Part shown: positions 1-9,320 of the stretch, piece after piece | Numbering within the stretch: the stretch's first letter is position 1 | Layout of the letters: each line of letters opens with the position of its first letter | Assembly (NCBI RefSeq): GCF_000735605.1 | Contig: NZ_JPKG01000033.1 | Span: 1 to 64,000 of the forward strand | DNA from: Allobosea sp. LC85 | GTDB taxonomy: Bacteria > Pseudomonadota > Alphaproteobacteria > Rhizobiales > Beijerinckiaceae | Direction of reading: 5' to 3' | DNA: 64,000 nt | Translations under genes and position numbers: made by a program | Notes under the pieces: model-generated | The model's database searches: none | What the model was told of the DNA's origin: nothing | The model's input: the letters and a program-made list of their open reading frames with translations, nothing else

Positions 1-514
1 CCCAAAAACCGCCATAATGGGGGTGGTCGCCAAACCACCTATTTCCATCGCCTCCTTGCCCACCGATGCCACCCGTCCCCGGCCCCTGGGAGGAATTGAC
101 GGGGGTCGACCCGCCACCGCCGCCACCGCCCGCCAGTCCACCAGACCCTGCGGCGCCGCCGGCGCCACCCAAGCCACCATTCATATTGCTGCCACTGGCT
201 CCAGCCTGGCCGCCATTTCCGCCGGCCCCGGCGCCTGGAGTTCCGTCCGCGTTGTCCCCGGCACCTCCTCCACCTCCGCCAAGACCGCCGCTTCCACCGG
301 GCACGAAGAAGCCGTTTGGAGTGTTGCCGCCTCCGCCATGGCCGCCGCCGCTTTCGAAGGGGGCTGCATGGCCTGGCTGATACAGTCCGGTCAGCAAGAC
401 GAGGATTGAAACAGAGCTGGAGAAGGCACCAAGATTGTTTCGGGTGGGGCCTGCGTCATTGGAAGAGCGTGATGCCGACGGACGCGCCCACGAACTTGAG
501 CCAATAGTGTGCAC
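1..514 (-). CDS. Glycine-rich exported protein, N-terminal part (cut by window edge)
   Basis: The minus strand is open from 514 to the left edge. I chose GTG at 514 because AGGAGA lies 8 bases upstream; a TTG at 520 would sit too close to that site. After about 36 polar residues comes a hydrophobic segment (VSILVLLTGLY) ending in GHA-AP, which looks like a signal peptide with an unusually long n-region. The rest is dominated by Gly-Gly-X runs with Asn, Ser and Ala. The proline-rich plus-strand reading is its antisense shadow. The family resembles low-complexity surface proteins; no function can be assigned and the C-terminus is outside the window. Confidence 0.5.
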   Translation of the reverse strand, partial: MHTIGSSSWARPSASRSSNDAGPTRNNLGAFSSSVSILVLLTGLYQPGHAAPFESGGGHGGGGNTPNGFFVPGGSGGLGGGGGGAGDNADGTPGAGAGGNGGQAGASGSNMNGGLGGAGGAAGSGGLAGGGGGGGSTPVNSSQGPGTGGIGGQGGDGNRWFGDHPHYGGFW

Positions 515-853
515 GTCCAATTCTCCTCGTGATGGTCAGCGAGGCTCATTGATCGTGACGCGATCGCCGCTGCTGAACTTACAGGGGCCAGAGCGCCGCA
601 AAAATACGGCATATGCCGTAGTTCGGTACGCCGTCGGGTGAAAAATGCGGGATATCGACGGGGGCGTTCACCATCCGGCGAAGCCGGCGAGGGCGCGCAG
701 CCGTTCGCCTGCCGGGCATCGCCCCCCCTGGCATCACCGTCCTGGCATCACTGTCTTGGCATATTCGGCCGCTATAGGAGCCGCGGGTTCACGCTGAAGC
801 TCCATTTGCGCTTGCGGACCCCGAAAGGCCCACCGAAGCTGGAAGGCCTGGCC
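515..853. other. Gap with no supported gene
   Basis: Short overlapping reading frames occur on both strands but none has a convincing ribosome binding site or conserved motif. The stretch must hold the promoter of the minus-strand glycine-rich gene and of the small gene that follows. Confidence 0.4.
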
Positions 854-1093
854 ATGCATGATGCTCGTGAACAACAGCGCATAATCACGCTCGCCCGCGC
901 CATGTGCCGCTCCCATCTGCTCGATCCCGATCGTCCCCTCGACGGCCCGGCGTCCGAAGTGCATTGGCCGGTTCCGGTCATTGCCGCCGTTCCCAATGTC
1001 GATCTGCCGGCATGGATCCTGTTCGTCGACCAGGCGGCGCACGAAGTTCGGCAGGACGCCGGCGCAGCGTCGATGCAGGATCAGCGGGACTGA
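854..1093 (+). CDS. Small hypothetical protein (79 aa)
   Basis: I do not recognise this protein. The frame opens further upstream, but composition becomes protein-like only from ATG 854 (MHDAREQQRIITLARAMC). The sequence has an amphipathic N-terminal helix, a central PVIAAVPNVDLPAWILFV stretch that could be a beta strand or a buried helix, and a charged tail. No strong Shine-Dalgarno sequence precedes 854. It sits just upstream of the arsenate reductase gene on the same strand, with about 190 bases between. A minus-strand frame at 734-1174 is Arg-rich and reads like a shadow. Confidence 0.4.
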   Translation: MHDAREQQRIITLARAMCRSHLLDPDRPLDGPASEVHWPVPVIAAVPNVDLPAWILFVDQAAHEVRQDAGAASMQDQRD

Positions 1094-1284
1094 CCTCCCG
1101 TCGGGGCCGGAGGCGTTGAAAGCGACGCTGCATGCCGGTCTCCGCCTCTTGCGAGGAGGGCGCAGAGCGCGCATTTTGAGATGGATCGGGCCCGGTCCAT
1201 CGAACGGCGGCGCAGCTCAATTCCTGCCGACCGCAAGCGGTGATCCCGGTTGAGCCCCTTGTGCCGGTAGGGAGGTCTCAGCCC

Positions 1285-1794
1285 ATGCCTGCCCAGCCTC
1301 ACACCGTGCTCTTCCTGTGCAACCATAATTCTGCGCGGTCGATCATGGCCGAGGCTCTGCTGAACCATCTCGCCGATGGCCGCTTTCGGGCTTTCTCCGC
1401 AGGGATCCAGCGCAGTGAGGGCCCGCATCCGATGGCGCTCAAGGTCCTGGACGCGGAGGGGATAGCGACGGCCGGCCTCGCCTCGAAACAATGGGAAGTC
1501 TTTAGCCGGCCGGATGCCCCCGTCATCGACATGCTGATCACCGTCTGCGACGAGGCCGCCGGGGAGGCATGTCCGGTCTGGCCCGGTCACACCATCATGG
1601 CCCATTGGGGCATCGAGGATCCCTCGCTCATGGAGGGAGCCGAGATCGAACGCGAACGGGCCTTCGTCACGGCGCTCCGCTATTTGCGCAATCGCGTCAA
1701 GGTCCTGCTCTCATTGCCCGTTGCCAGCCTCGTCACCTTGACGGCGCGGGTCCGTCAGATCGGCGAACTCGAAGGAGCATCAGTCCGCCGGTGA
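1285..1794 (+). CDS. arsC: Arsenate reductase, low-molecular-weight phosphatase fold
   Basis: The 169-residue protein starts with the phosphatase P-loop CNHNSAR (Cys12, Arg18) directly after the first strand, as in LMW tyrosine phosphatases and thioredoxin-coupled ArsC. Cys88 and Cys96 in ITVCDEAAGEACPVWPG match the second and third redox cysteines of the arsenate-reductase branch, and HWGIEDPS follows, also typical of that branch. The likely reaction is cytoplasmic reduction of arsenate to arsenite through a disulfide cascade. ATG 1285 has GGGAGG nine bases upstream; the frame extends to 1240 without a better start. No arsR, acr3 or arsB lies nearby, so a phosphatase role cannot be excluded. 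Confidence 0.75.
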   Translation: MPAQPHTVLFLCNHNSARSIMAEALLNHLADGRFRAFSAGIQRSEGPHPMALKVLDAEGIATAGLASKQWEVFSRPDAPVIDMLITVCDEAAGEACPVWPGHTIMAHWGIEDPSLMEGAEIERERAFVTALRYLRNRVKVLLSLPVASLVTLTARVRQIGELEGASVRR

Positions 1795-1943
1795 GCGGTT
1801 GGATGCTGCGGACATGGGATTCAGGCTAGGTTTCGCCGAGACCGGGTTCCAGTGCAGGTGCTTCAGCCGCTGCGGGATGTACTTTGCGCCCGAATCCTGC
1901 GCGCCCGAAACGAGCGCGCAGGAGAGGGAGCCGAACTCAGGCG

Positions 1944-2372
1944 TCAGCGATAGTAGCGGTAGTCGTAAGCCGGGGCATAATAGCGCCTGCCATAGACCGG
2001 CGCGGCATAGACGGGCCGGCCATAGACCGGTGCTCCGTAGACCGGCGCGCCATAGCCGTAGCCATCGTCGTAATAGTACGGGTCAGCATAGGCGCGGCGG
2101 TTCGCGGCTATCGCTGCGGCACCCAGAATTCCGAGGCCAATGGCGCCCGCCACGGCTGCGCCACGGTTGCCACGCCAGCCGCTGCGGTAGCCACGATATC
2201 CACCGCCATACCCGCGGTAATAACCGCGATATTGCGTATATTCCGCCGCTGCCTTGTCCAGCCGCGAGGCATCCACGAGCGGACGCGCTTCACCAGCCAA
2301 GACCGGCGAGCCTGCCGAGATCACGCTCACGGAAGCCAGCGCGACGATGGCGGTTTTCCTGAGAGACATCAT
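1944..2372 (-). CDS. Exported Gly/Tyr-rich repeat protein
   Basis: This is a 142-residue protein starting at ATG 2372 with AGGAGA seven bases upstream; a second ATG follows immediately. Residues 1-26 form a clear Sec signal (KTAIVALASVSVISAGSPVLA-GEA). The middle has RGYYRGYGGGYRGY-type repeats, then a short hydrophobic Ala/Gly/Ile segment (AAVAGAIGLGILGAAAIAA) and a tail of PVYGAPVYG-like Tyr/Pro repeats. Such small exported proteins are common in rhizobia and are usually annotated only as hypothetical; a cell-envelope role is a guess. Confidence 0.7.
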   Translation of the reverse strand: MMSLRKTAIVALASVSVISAGSPVLAGEARPLVDASRLDKAAAEYTQYRGYYRGYGGGYRGYRSGWRGNRGAAVAGAIGLGILGAAAIAANRRAYADPYYYDDGYGYGAPVYGAPVYGRPVYAAPVYGRRYYAPAYDYRYYR

Positions 2373-2858
2373 GATCGTATCTCCTGTTTTCGGGCTCTTC
2401 TCCCGAAGCTGAGGACAGGTTCGCGCCGGCCAGTTGAATGGCGCGTGAACCAATCGCGGCTGCATTGCGGCGTAAAGCCGTCTGCCGCGTGCCCCCGAGC
2501 CGCCGTGAAGGAAGCGATCAACGCCTCCGAACGCAGCTCCTGTATATCAACGAAGAGCGGGACCGGTTGTTCCGGATCGCCGGGGATGAGGCATGGATCC
2601 TGGGCCAAGCGCCGCCCGACCTGGAAGATTTCCGGGTATTCAAGGCCAGGACTTCTCTGAACGCATTCACGAATTCGACCGAAGACGTGCAAGTCACAAG
2701 ATCATCGGACCGGAAACCGTATCCGGTCCGACGATCTAATCCTCCGCCTGGGAGCGATAACGCGACTTCATCTGATGTCGAGATGGGTCTCGATCACTTC
2801 GCTGCGGGGCGCACCGTTTCGATCTCGCGAGCCGGTCCTGTTTCCGTGACCGTCGGCT
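2373..2858. other. Gap with no supported gene
   Basis: This holds the upstream region of the Tyr-rich gene and one copy of palindromic repeat A. A plus-strand frame at 2438-2980 spans it, but its composition and the lack of a ribosome binding site argue against a gene. Confidence 0.35.
2699..2737. repeat. Palindromic repeat A, copy 1
   Basis: An imperfect palindrome with arms AGATCATCGGACCGGA and TCCGGTCCGACGATCT around a short loop. Near-identical copies occur at 18998 and, more degenerate, at 34485, 52514 and 57432. Confidence 0.75.
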
Positions 2859-3062
2859 TCACCCAAGCCCTTCCTGCAGCATGCGCTCTGCAAGCTCGCC
2901 GCATCTGGCGGGGCGCGCGCCGTGCGTTGCGGCAAGATCCGCGAGGCGTTTCACCATGGGCAGGCGCGCGGCGCGGCTAATCCCGATATCGGCGCGCGGA
3001 TGAAAGGTGAGGCAGGCATAGCCCTCGACAGCAAGCAGCGCAGTGAGTTCCTCGTTCAGAAT
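2859..3062 (-). pseudogene. 3' remnant of a polysaccharide deacetylase-like gene
   Basis: The minus-strand reading ends GYACLTFHPRADIGISRAAR, then PMVKRLADLAATHGA and CGELAERM. The order HP-R-G-R-pMv-rL...GEiAe is the pattern I know from the C-terminal end of NodB-type polysaccharide deacetylases. Nothing upstream encodes the catalytic TFDDG or HS-HxxxH motifs; instead the frame runs straight into the end of the DUF1254 gene. I read this as a truncated relic of about 67 codons. The family assignment rests on a short segment. Confidence 0.4.
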
Positions 3063-3118
3063 GCTCCTTGGCGGGCTTTCGTTCCCCAGCGTCGGTCCGT
3101 TTCCTCGACTCGTTGCCG

Positions 3119-4639
3119 TCAACTCGTCTTTTGCACCGCCGGCGGCGTCCAGGATCCATCCACGGCCGGGGCTTTCGGCCAATAGGCACGGACATACAGC
3201 GAAAACTCGCCTTTCGGGGCCGGCAGCCAGTTGGCCCGTTGAACAGGGTCGGCTGGCGCATCGGGCTGCACGTAGATCGTCAGCGACCCGTCGGCCGCAA
3301 GCCTGAGATCCTTGTTCTTCGTGCCGACCGAGAAGCGGTTGATCGGGTTGGCGACGAAGAAATGGTGCTGGTTATAGATCGAGAGCGACCAGAAGCCGTT
3401 CACTGGTGGCGTGCCTTCCTTGGCGAACGTCACGATGTAACGGTTCGTGCTGTTGAGACGTGCTCCCGAGGAATCGAGGTCCTGGTAGTAATATTTCGTT
3501 TCATTTGGCGAATTGACCAGGATGTTCGACTTCGCAACTGCTGTGCGCGTAAAATAATCCGTTCCGAACGCGGATTCGTTGGAGATCGTGCTCCAGTGAT
3601 GCGGCAATTGCTGACCGTAATTGCGGAACTGGAACAGCGGATTCACGAGCTTCTCTTCGGCATCCCTGGCGGCCTCAATCATGGCCTGCTTTAGGTTCGG
3701 CTGGTCCTGGGCTGCGGCGAGCACGGCGAGCACCTGCGCGTAGCGCGCTTCTTCGCCAGGCAGCGGCGGCGCGTCAGTGAGCACCGCCGGAAGCTCGTCG
3801 AAGAACTTTTCAGGGAACACCCACCGCGTTTCCTCTTCGCCATGCGGGGCGCCGGGCACTTTGGGCAGCGTGCTCCACCCCATCGTTTTCATGCGCCCGT
3901 CATACTCCGCGAGCGGATACATCACGATGCCGGTCAGCACCTTCTGGATCGCCCGCTTGTCGTCCGGCGTGTCGTCCTGGAAGACGCGCGGCGCGACAAG
4001 GCCCGTTCCCGTCGATGCGCGAAACATCCGGGTGATTCCCTTGGGCACATTGCCCTGCCAGTTGGGCCCGGCCAGCAGGTAGAAGCCAGGCGTGGTGCCG
4101 TACATCCTGCCGAGCTGAACGAAGCTGTCGGTGCGGAGATCGACGATCTGATAGACCCAGAACCGGTCGCCGAAATCCGGCACCTGGATCACCACCGGGG
4201 AGACATCCAGCGCAAGCAGGCCCAGGCCATAGACCACGTCCTGGTTCGGGCAAGCGACATTGCGCTCTTCCGGATCGACATAGTCCATCAGCATGGTGAG
4301 CCGGTTCAGCGGTGCTTCAAGCAGCGGGCCGGTGTATCTGTTTTCCGTCATTTTCGAGAAGGCCAGGCGGCGGTTGTACATGTTGACCAGCGGCCAGGCC
4401 CAGAAGAAGGCGTCGCGCGCGACATGGGCGGCATAGGCTTCGGTGATCTTCACGCGGGCATCCGGGCCGGGCGGCAGCGCACGAGCCCAGCCCGGCGAGG
4501 GCGGCAGTGGCTGCGGGTTGAGCGACGAGGTTTGCGCGCGCGCGACGGACGGCGCGCTGGTGACGAACGTCGAAGCGGCTGCGAGCGTCGCTCCCGTCAG
4601 CAGGAGGTTGCGCCGATCAAGCCCGCTCTTCTCGCTCAT
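3119..4639 (-). CDS. DUF1254/DUF1214 protein with Tat-type signal
   Basis: A 506-residue protein. ATG 4639 is preceded by GGAGG with five bases of spacing; the upstream ATGs have no such site. The N-terminus LDRRNLLLTGATLAAASTF followed by VARA-QT looks like a twin-arginine signal. The body has DUF1254 features (FFWAWPLVNMYNR, NVACPNQDVVYG, YQIVDLRTDSFVQLG, FYLLAGPNW) and the C-terminal DUF1214 block (NPINRFSVG, DGSLTIYVQPD, NWLPAP, FSLYVRAYWP). Family function is unknown; members are periplasmic. A second DUF1254 gene lies 130 bases upstream on the same strand and a third at 20792. Confidence 0.85.
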   Translation of the reverse strand: MSEKSGLDRRNLLLTGATLAAASTFVTSAPSVARAQTSSLNPQPLPPSPGWARALPPGPDARVKITEAYAAHVARDAFFWAWPLVNMYNRRLAFSKMTENRYTGPLLEAPLNRLTMLMDYVDPEERNVACPNQDVVYGLGLLALDVSPVVIQVPDFGDRFWVYQIVDLRTDSFVQLGRMYGTTPGFYLLAGPNWQGNVPKGITRMFRASTGTGLVAPRVFQDDTPDDKRAIQKVLTGIVMYPLAEYDGRMKTMGWSTLPKVPGAPHGEEETRWVFPEKFFDELPAVLTDAPPLPGEEARYAQVLAVLAAAQDQPNLKQAMIEAARDAEEKLVNPLFQFRNYGQQLPHHWSTISNESAFGTDYFTRTAVAKSNILVNSPNETKYYYQDLDSSGARLNSTNRYIVTFAKEGTPPVNGFWSLSIYNQHHFFVANPINRFSVGTKNKDLRLAADGSLTIYVQPDAPADPVQRANWLPAPKGEFSLYVRAYWPKAPAVDGSWTPPAVQKTS

Positions 4640-4769
4640 GAGATCCTCCATCTTCAGAATCGAAATTAGGCGGCTGCGGGAATCGAGCGCGCGCCACGTC
4701 CCGAGCGCCCGGTTGATGGTCACCGGCCTGCCGTCCCGGTCGTTGAGACCCGCCATCGCGGTCAGGAGT

Positions 4770-6098
4770 TCACTGCCGTCTCACCAGCGCAGGCGGGAAA
4801 TAGGTAGCATTGGCAACCCCTTCCGTCGGCCGGTAGAATCGGAATGTGAGCCGATAATTCGACCCTTTCGGCGTCGGCAGCCAGTTGCCGTCGGGCGCAT
4901 CGGCAGGCTTCTGATCGGCAAAATAGAGCGTCAGCGAGCCGTCCGCGCCGTATTGCAGCTTCGACTGGTTGTTGATCAGGAACCGGTTGATCGGATTGGG
5001 CAGGACATGGAAACGCACGCCGTCGACAGCGATCACTGACCAGAAGAACGTGGCGAACTGGGCGGGGAGCTGATCCCTGGGGAAGGTCAGCGTATAGACC
5101 TGGTCGCTGCTGAGATCATCCCCGGCCTGGTCTTTGTTGCCCCGGTAATACAGCACTTCCGGCTTGATGTTGGCCCAGATGCCGCCATTGTTGACCAGGG
5201 TCCGCGCGAGGTAGTCGAGGCCGTATTCGCCGACGACACCGGGTCGGGCCCAGCCGTTCAGCGTCGTGCCGTGGCCGATGATGGCGCCCGCTTTGGCGAG
5301 ATCGGCGAAGGCCCGCGTGCGGATCACCTGATCGACGCGGGCGCGCTCGGCCGGGTCTTTGACTGATTTGGCCACGGCGCGGGCTTTCTCCTGCATCGGC
5401 TCGAGGCCGACGCTGAGATCGGGCTCGCTGTCGAGCGCGGCATCGGCGGCCTCGAAGGCTTCGACGCCCGGCAACGCTTCCAGCTCGAAAATCGGTGTCT
5501 TCGGAATCTCCGGAAGCTTCGGTGTCCCAGTCGCCCGGAAGGTGAACTGGTGCTGCAGGGCAATGGCGCTCTCCGGATCGGAGCCGAGTTCGACCCGCGC
5601 CAGCACCCGGGAATATTTCACCGGGAGATCGATGCGCGTCGCTCCCGCAGGGATCGCGACATTGGCGCCCCTCAGGCACATCGCGAACTCCCCGAACGGC
5701 CGCTTTGGAAAGAGGCGCTCGTTGATATTGGCAATGGTCTCGCCCCAGCCATTGAGGAAATGGACCGTGTAGTAACGGCCCTCGACCTTCGGCACGGTGA
5801 CGATCGTGCAACTGCCCTCGTCGACCGCCACCCACGCTTCGGAATAGGCCACATCGAGATTGGGATTGGGCCAATCCACCGCGCCGGGCTTGCGATGCAC
5901 CAGCTCGTTCCACTTGAACCCTTCCTGGAAATCGAGCTGCTGCTGCCGCGCAACCAGCAGGCGGCCGAGCAGGTAGATATACGCGTCGCTGATGTCTTGA
6001 TCTGAATTGCGGGCGGGCTGCTGAGCGTTCGTCGCCGCCGCCGCGAACATGATCATGGCCGCAAGCAGGGTTCTTCTGGCGAGTCTTCTGGTGGTCAT
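4770..6098 (-). CDS. DUF1254/DUF1214 exported protein
   Basis: A 442-residue protein from ATG 6098, preceded by AGGGAGAG. Residues 1-25 (RRLARRTLLAAMIMFAAAATNA) form a signal peptide. The N-terminal half has DAYIYLLGRLLVARQ and WPNPNLDVAYSEAWVAVD; the C-terminal DUF1214 block is LPNPINRFLINNQS, GADGSLTLYFAD, NWLPTPKG and LTFRFYRPT. It is shorter than its downstream neighbour and only distantly similar, so the two are probably paralogues rather than a recent duplication. They likely share a transcript. The biochemical role is unknown. Confidence 0.85.
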   Translation of the reverse strand: MTTRRLARRTLLAAMIMFAAAATNAQQPARNSDQDISDAYIYLLGRLLVARQQQLDFQEGFKWNELVHRKPGAVDWPNPNLDVAYSEAWVAVDEGSCTIVTVPKVEGRYYTVHFLNGWGETIANINERLFPKRPFGEFAMCLRGANVAIPAGATRIDLPVKYSRVLARVELGSDPESAIALQHQFTFRATGTPKLPEIPKTPIFELEALPGVEAFEAADAALDSEPDLSVGLEPMQEKARAVAKSVKDPAERARVDQVIRTRAFADLAKAGAIIGHGTTLNGWARPGVVGEYGLDYLARTLVNNGGIWANIKPEVLYYRGNKDQAGDDLSSDQVYTLTFPRDQLPAQFATFFWSVIAVDGVRFHVLPNPINRFLINNQSKLQYGADGSLTLYFADQKPADAPDGNWLPTPKGSNYRLTFRFYRPTEGVANATYFPPALVRRQ

Positions 6099-6576
6099 TC
6101 AACTCTCCCTGCGCTGCGGCTTTTTTCTTAATCGCCGAGCCTGGAACCAATCAGCATCACTGGCCGTTTTCCATGACCTTCGCCACAGCGATTCTGGTTC
6201 ATCTGCGGCATCCGACGGCTCATGTTCGCCTGCCCGCCAAGGTCGGACATCGGAGCGACCGAGATGGACCTGGGAGCAGCTTGGCCCAAGCCGACATCAT
6301 GTCTGTTCCGGGGTCAAGATCGGCGATGGCAAAGGGTGCAGCCGATGTCCGACTTGGGTCGCGACCGAGGCAGCGATCATGTGCAGGCAATGACCGCTCT
6401 CGAGCGGCGGTCCACGTTTCGCTTAACGGCGCTGCGCTGCCTCGAAGCATTCACGACCACCCGACGACTGGCTTGGGTGGGCAGCGGCCATTTCCATGGC
6501 ATATTCTTGACGGCTCGACCTCATGCGGCTGCTACGGGGAGCAACTGCACAGAGCGCCGCATCACGGCTTGTTGCT
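6099..6576. other. Gap with no supported gene
   Basis: Frames at 6173, 6220 and 6222 compete without start signals. The stretch near 6235-6420 (GACATCGGAGCGACC ... CCGATGTCCGACTTGGGTC) has an inverted look like rhizobial intergenic repeats, but no second copy is in the window. Confidence 0.35.
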
Positions 6577-6672
6577 AGAGCATCGGACCGAAAAGTGGAA
6601 TCCGGTTTTCGGAAAAACCCGATGCTTAAACAAAGAGATAGATCGACCATCCTGCGTCCGAATGGACGCACG
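6577..6672 (+). repeat. Repeat B, long form, copy 1
   Basis: About 96 bases opening AGAGCATCGGACCGAAAAG and closing TGCGTCCGAATGGACGCAC. The last part is itself a small inverted repeat. The same long form occurs inverted at 11047-11144. Confidence 0.75.
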
Positions 6673-6855
6673 GCGGTCTAGCGGCCTTTGGTGCGCGAGA
6701 CGCGCATTGACCCTCATCCTGCACAGCGTGAGAGTGCCGGAACGTCACTGTCTGTGACGTCGCCATCGCCGCGCGAGCCCGGCCCCTGCCGCCATCGGGC
6801 CTCGTCAATCCCCAGCCGATCGGCTATCCCAGACCCGCCTGCACGAGGAGATGTC

Positions 6856-7728
6856 ATGGTCCGGCCCTATAAAGTCGTCGATGCGTTTTCCGCGAAGCCG
6901 CTGCTCGGTAATCCGGTGGCGGTCATTCTCGATGGCGCGGGCCTCAGCGACGCTGCGATGCAGGCGGTCGCGCAGTGGACCAATCTCTCCGAGACCACCT
7001 TCGTCCTGCCGCCGACGCGCAGTGACGCCGATTACCGGCTGCGCATCTTCACGCCCGGAAGCGAGCTCCCCTTTGCCGGCCATCCGACGCTCGGCAGCGC
7101 CCATGCGGTGATCGAGGCCGGGCTCGTCACCCCGCGCAGCGGCAAGCTGGTGCAGGAATGCGGCGTCGGTCTCGTCGAGATCACGGTTGCGGGGGAGGGC
7201 GCGGAACGCCGGCTGATCCTTGCGCTGCCGCCGGCGACCGTCACGACCCTGCCCGCCGGCGAGGTCGACGAGTTGGAGGCCATCCTCGGCCATGACATCG
7301 TCCGCGAGGCGAGCCCGGCCATCGTCGATGTCGGCGCGGTCTGGCTCATCGCCGAGATCGCCAGCGCCGAGGCGCTGCTTGCGCTGAAACCCGATTTTGC
7401 GCGCTCGGCTGCCTTCGAACGCCGCCTGGGCGTCACCGGCATCACGCTCTTTGCCAGGCGCGAGGGGGGCGGGCCCGAGATCGAGGTCCGCTCCTTCGCG
7501 CCCTCCTGCGGGGTGAACGAGGACCCGGTCTGCGGCAGCGGCAATGGCAGCGTCGCGGTGTTCCGGGCCGCGCGCGGTCTCCTGCCTGCCGGCGGCGCGC
7601 GTTACGAGGCGGCGCAGGGCCGCTGCCTCGGACGCGACGGCACGATCGCCATCTCGGTGGATGCCGGCGGCAAGGTCCAGGTCGGCGGCGCCTGCGTCAC
7701 GACCGTGAACGGCTCGCTCCTGCTCTGA
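6856..7728 (+). CDS. PhzF-family isomerase/epimerase-like protein
   Basis: A 290-residue protein from ATG 6856 with GAGGAG five bases upstream. It shows the PhzF pattern: VVDAFSAKPLLGNPVAV at the N-terminus, Glu46 in NLSETTFVL (the catalytic acid in PhzF), RIFTPGSELPFAGHPTLGSA, and in the second domain EDPVCGSGNGSVA. The length is normal for the family. Most bacterial PhzF homologues outside phenazine clusters act on unknown substrates, and no other phenazine genes are here. It converges on the polyketide operon; no functional link is evident. Confidence 0.85.
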   Translation: MVRPYKVVDAFSAKPLLGNPVAVILDGAGLSDAAMQAVAQWTNLSETTFVLPPTRSDADYRLRIFTPGSELPFAGHPTLGSAHAVIEAGLVTPRSGKLVQECGVGLVEITVAGEGAERRLILALPPATVTTLPAGEVDELEAILGHDIVREASPAIVDVGAVWLIAEIASAEALLALKPDFARSAAFERRLGVTGITLFARREGGGPEIEVRSFAPSCGVNEDPVCGSGNGSVAVFRAARGLLPAGGARYEAAQGRCLGRDGTIAISVDAGGKVQVGGACVTTVNGSLLL

Positions 7729-7760
7729 GGGCTTTCGGCCGCCCTGTGCTGCCAGGCCGC

Positions 7761-9320
7761 TCAGACGCGAACCTGATCGCCGATTGGCACCTTCCGGGCG
7801 AACGGAACAAACGCCAAGGCTGCGATCGTGAGGACGGCAACCAGTCCCCAGGCCTCGTTGATCGACAGGACCAGAGCGGCCTTCTCAACCAGTGGCTGAA
7901 GCAGCGCCTGGGCCTGAGCGTCGAGCGGCCCGGGCGGACGCATGGCCATGAGTCCCAGGGGCACACCGATGAACTTCGCCGTCTCGACCTCGCCTCTTTG
8001 CAGCCGCTCCATGATCGCCGTTCCGTGCATGGGCGAGCGACTGAAGATGACGGTGTCGATCAGGGCGAGACCGATCGCGCCGCCGAGGTTTCGCATCAGG
8101 TTGAACAGGCCGCTGGCGTCTGGAACGCGCATCGGTGGAAGCTGCCCCAATGCGAGACGCGTCGGTGGCAGAAGGCAAAACATGATTGCCGTGCCACGGA
8201 CAAGCTGCGGCCAGAACATCGCGTCATAGTCGGTCTGCGGGGTCTGAAGCGCACTCAGTCCCAGGCCGAGGGCGAAGAGGGTAAAGCCGATGCCGGTCAA
8301 CAGGCGGGCATCGACACGACGCTCCAGAGCGACGGCGACCGGCGCGATGGCAAGTTGGGCGATGCCGGTCACCAGCATGATCTGACCGATCTCGAGCGCA
8401 TTGTGATCGCGCACGAAGGCCAGGAAGACCGGCATCAGATAGACCGATCCAAACAGCCCGATGCCGAGAACAAAGCTGAGGATGCTGCCGATCATGAAAT
8501 TTCGGTCCGCAAAATGTCTCAGATCGACGATCGGATCGTCGGCTTGCAACACCCGCTTGATGAAGCCGAAACCGCTCGCCAGGCTCAGCGCGATAAGCCC
8601 GAGGATCAGGCCCGAGGTCCAGCCGCGCTGAGGCGCCTCCTTCAGTGCGATCTCGATCGCTGCCAGCGCGATCGCCATCATCACCAGAGACAGGGCATCG
8701 AGCTTGCGCGCTTCGGTGAGACTCGGCTTGTCACGTGGCAGGAGGAAAGCAGCAAGTCCTGCCGAGAGGATGCCGGGAACGACGTTGATTAGGAACAGCC
8801 AATGCCAGGAATATGTCTGGGTGATCCAACCGCCGACGATCGGCCCGACCGTTGGCGCCAACACGGCAAAGACGCCAGCCACCGTCGTCGCGATCGGCTG
8901 CTTGCCCGGCGGGAACAGCAAGAAGACAGCCGAAAAGACCGCGGGAATCAGAGTGCCGCCTGAAAACTCCTGGAGGACGCGCCAGGCGATCAGGGCTGGA
9001 AACGACTGACTCGCCGCGCAGCCGATGGAGGCTGCGGTAAAGACGGCGAGCGCCACGACGAACAGCCAGCGCATCGAGAGAACGCGCGTCAGGAAACCCG
9101 TCAGCGGAATCGCGATGACCTCGGCGATGAGATAGGCGGTCTGGACCCAACTCATCCGGTCGGGCGGAATGTCCAGTGCGCTCTGGATCGTCGGCAGGGA
9201 CGTGACGACGACCTGCACGTCGAGGATCGCCATGAACATGCCGATGCACATGGCGGCAAAGCCGGTCCATGTCGCCGCGGTGACGCGCCTTTCGCCCCTC
9301 GCATCAGCCGGTGGCGGCAT
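7761..9320 (-). CDS. DHA2-family MFS exporter (EmrB/QacA type)
   Basis: A 519-residue, roughly 14-helix transporter. Helix 1 carries MFMAILDVQVVVTSLPTI, the Asp-containing signature of drug:H+ antiporters with 14 helices; motif C follows as LAPTVGPIVGGWI. The first helices are preceded by a short soluble N-terminus. I chose ATG 9320, which overlaps the end of the methyltransferase gene by 17 bases and has GAAGAGG upstream; the longer frame from 9449 reads through that gene. As the last gene of the polyketide synthase operon it may export the product, which is inference from position. Confidence 0.85.
   Translation of the reverse strand: MPPPADARGERRVTAATWTGFAAMCIGMFMAILDVQVVVTSLPTIQSALDIPPDRMSWVQTAYLIAEVIAIPLTGFLTRVLSMRWLFVVALAVFTAASIGCAASQSFPALIAWRVLQEFSGGTLIPAVFSAVFLLFPPGKQPIATTVAGVFAVLAPTVGPIVGGWITQTYSWHWLFLINVVPGILSAGLAAFLLPRDKPSLTEARKLDALSLVMMAIALAAIEIALKEAPQRGWTSGLILGLIALSLASGFGFIKRVLQADDPIVDLRHFADRNFMIGSILSFVLGIGLFGSVYLMPVFLAFVRDHNALEIGQIMLVTGIAQLAIAPVAVALERRVDARLLTGIGFTLFALGLGLSALQTPQTDYDAMFWPQLVRGTAIMFCLLPPTRLALGQLPPMRVPDASGLFNLMRNLGGAIGLALIDTVIFSRSPMHGTAIMERLQRGEVETAKFIGVPLGLMAMRPPGPLDAQAQALLQPLVEKAALVLSINEAWGLVAVLTIAALAFVPFARKVPIGDQVRV

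Noticed and set aside
6856-7728. A phenazine biosynthesis locus
   Set aside because: Only a PhzF homologue is present; no phzA-E or G genes.
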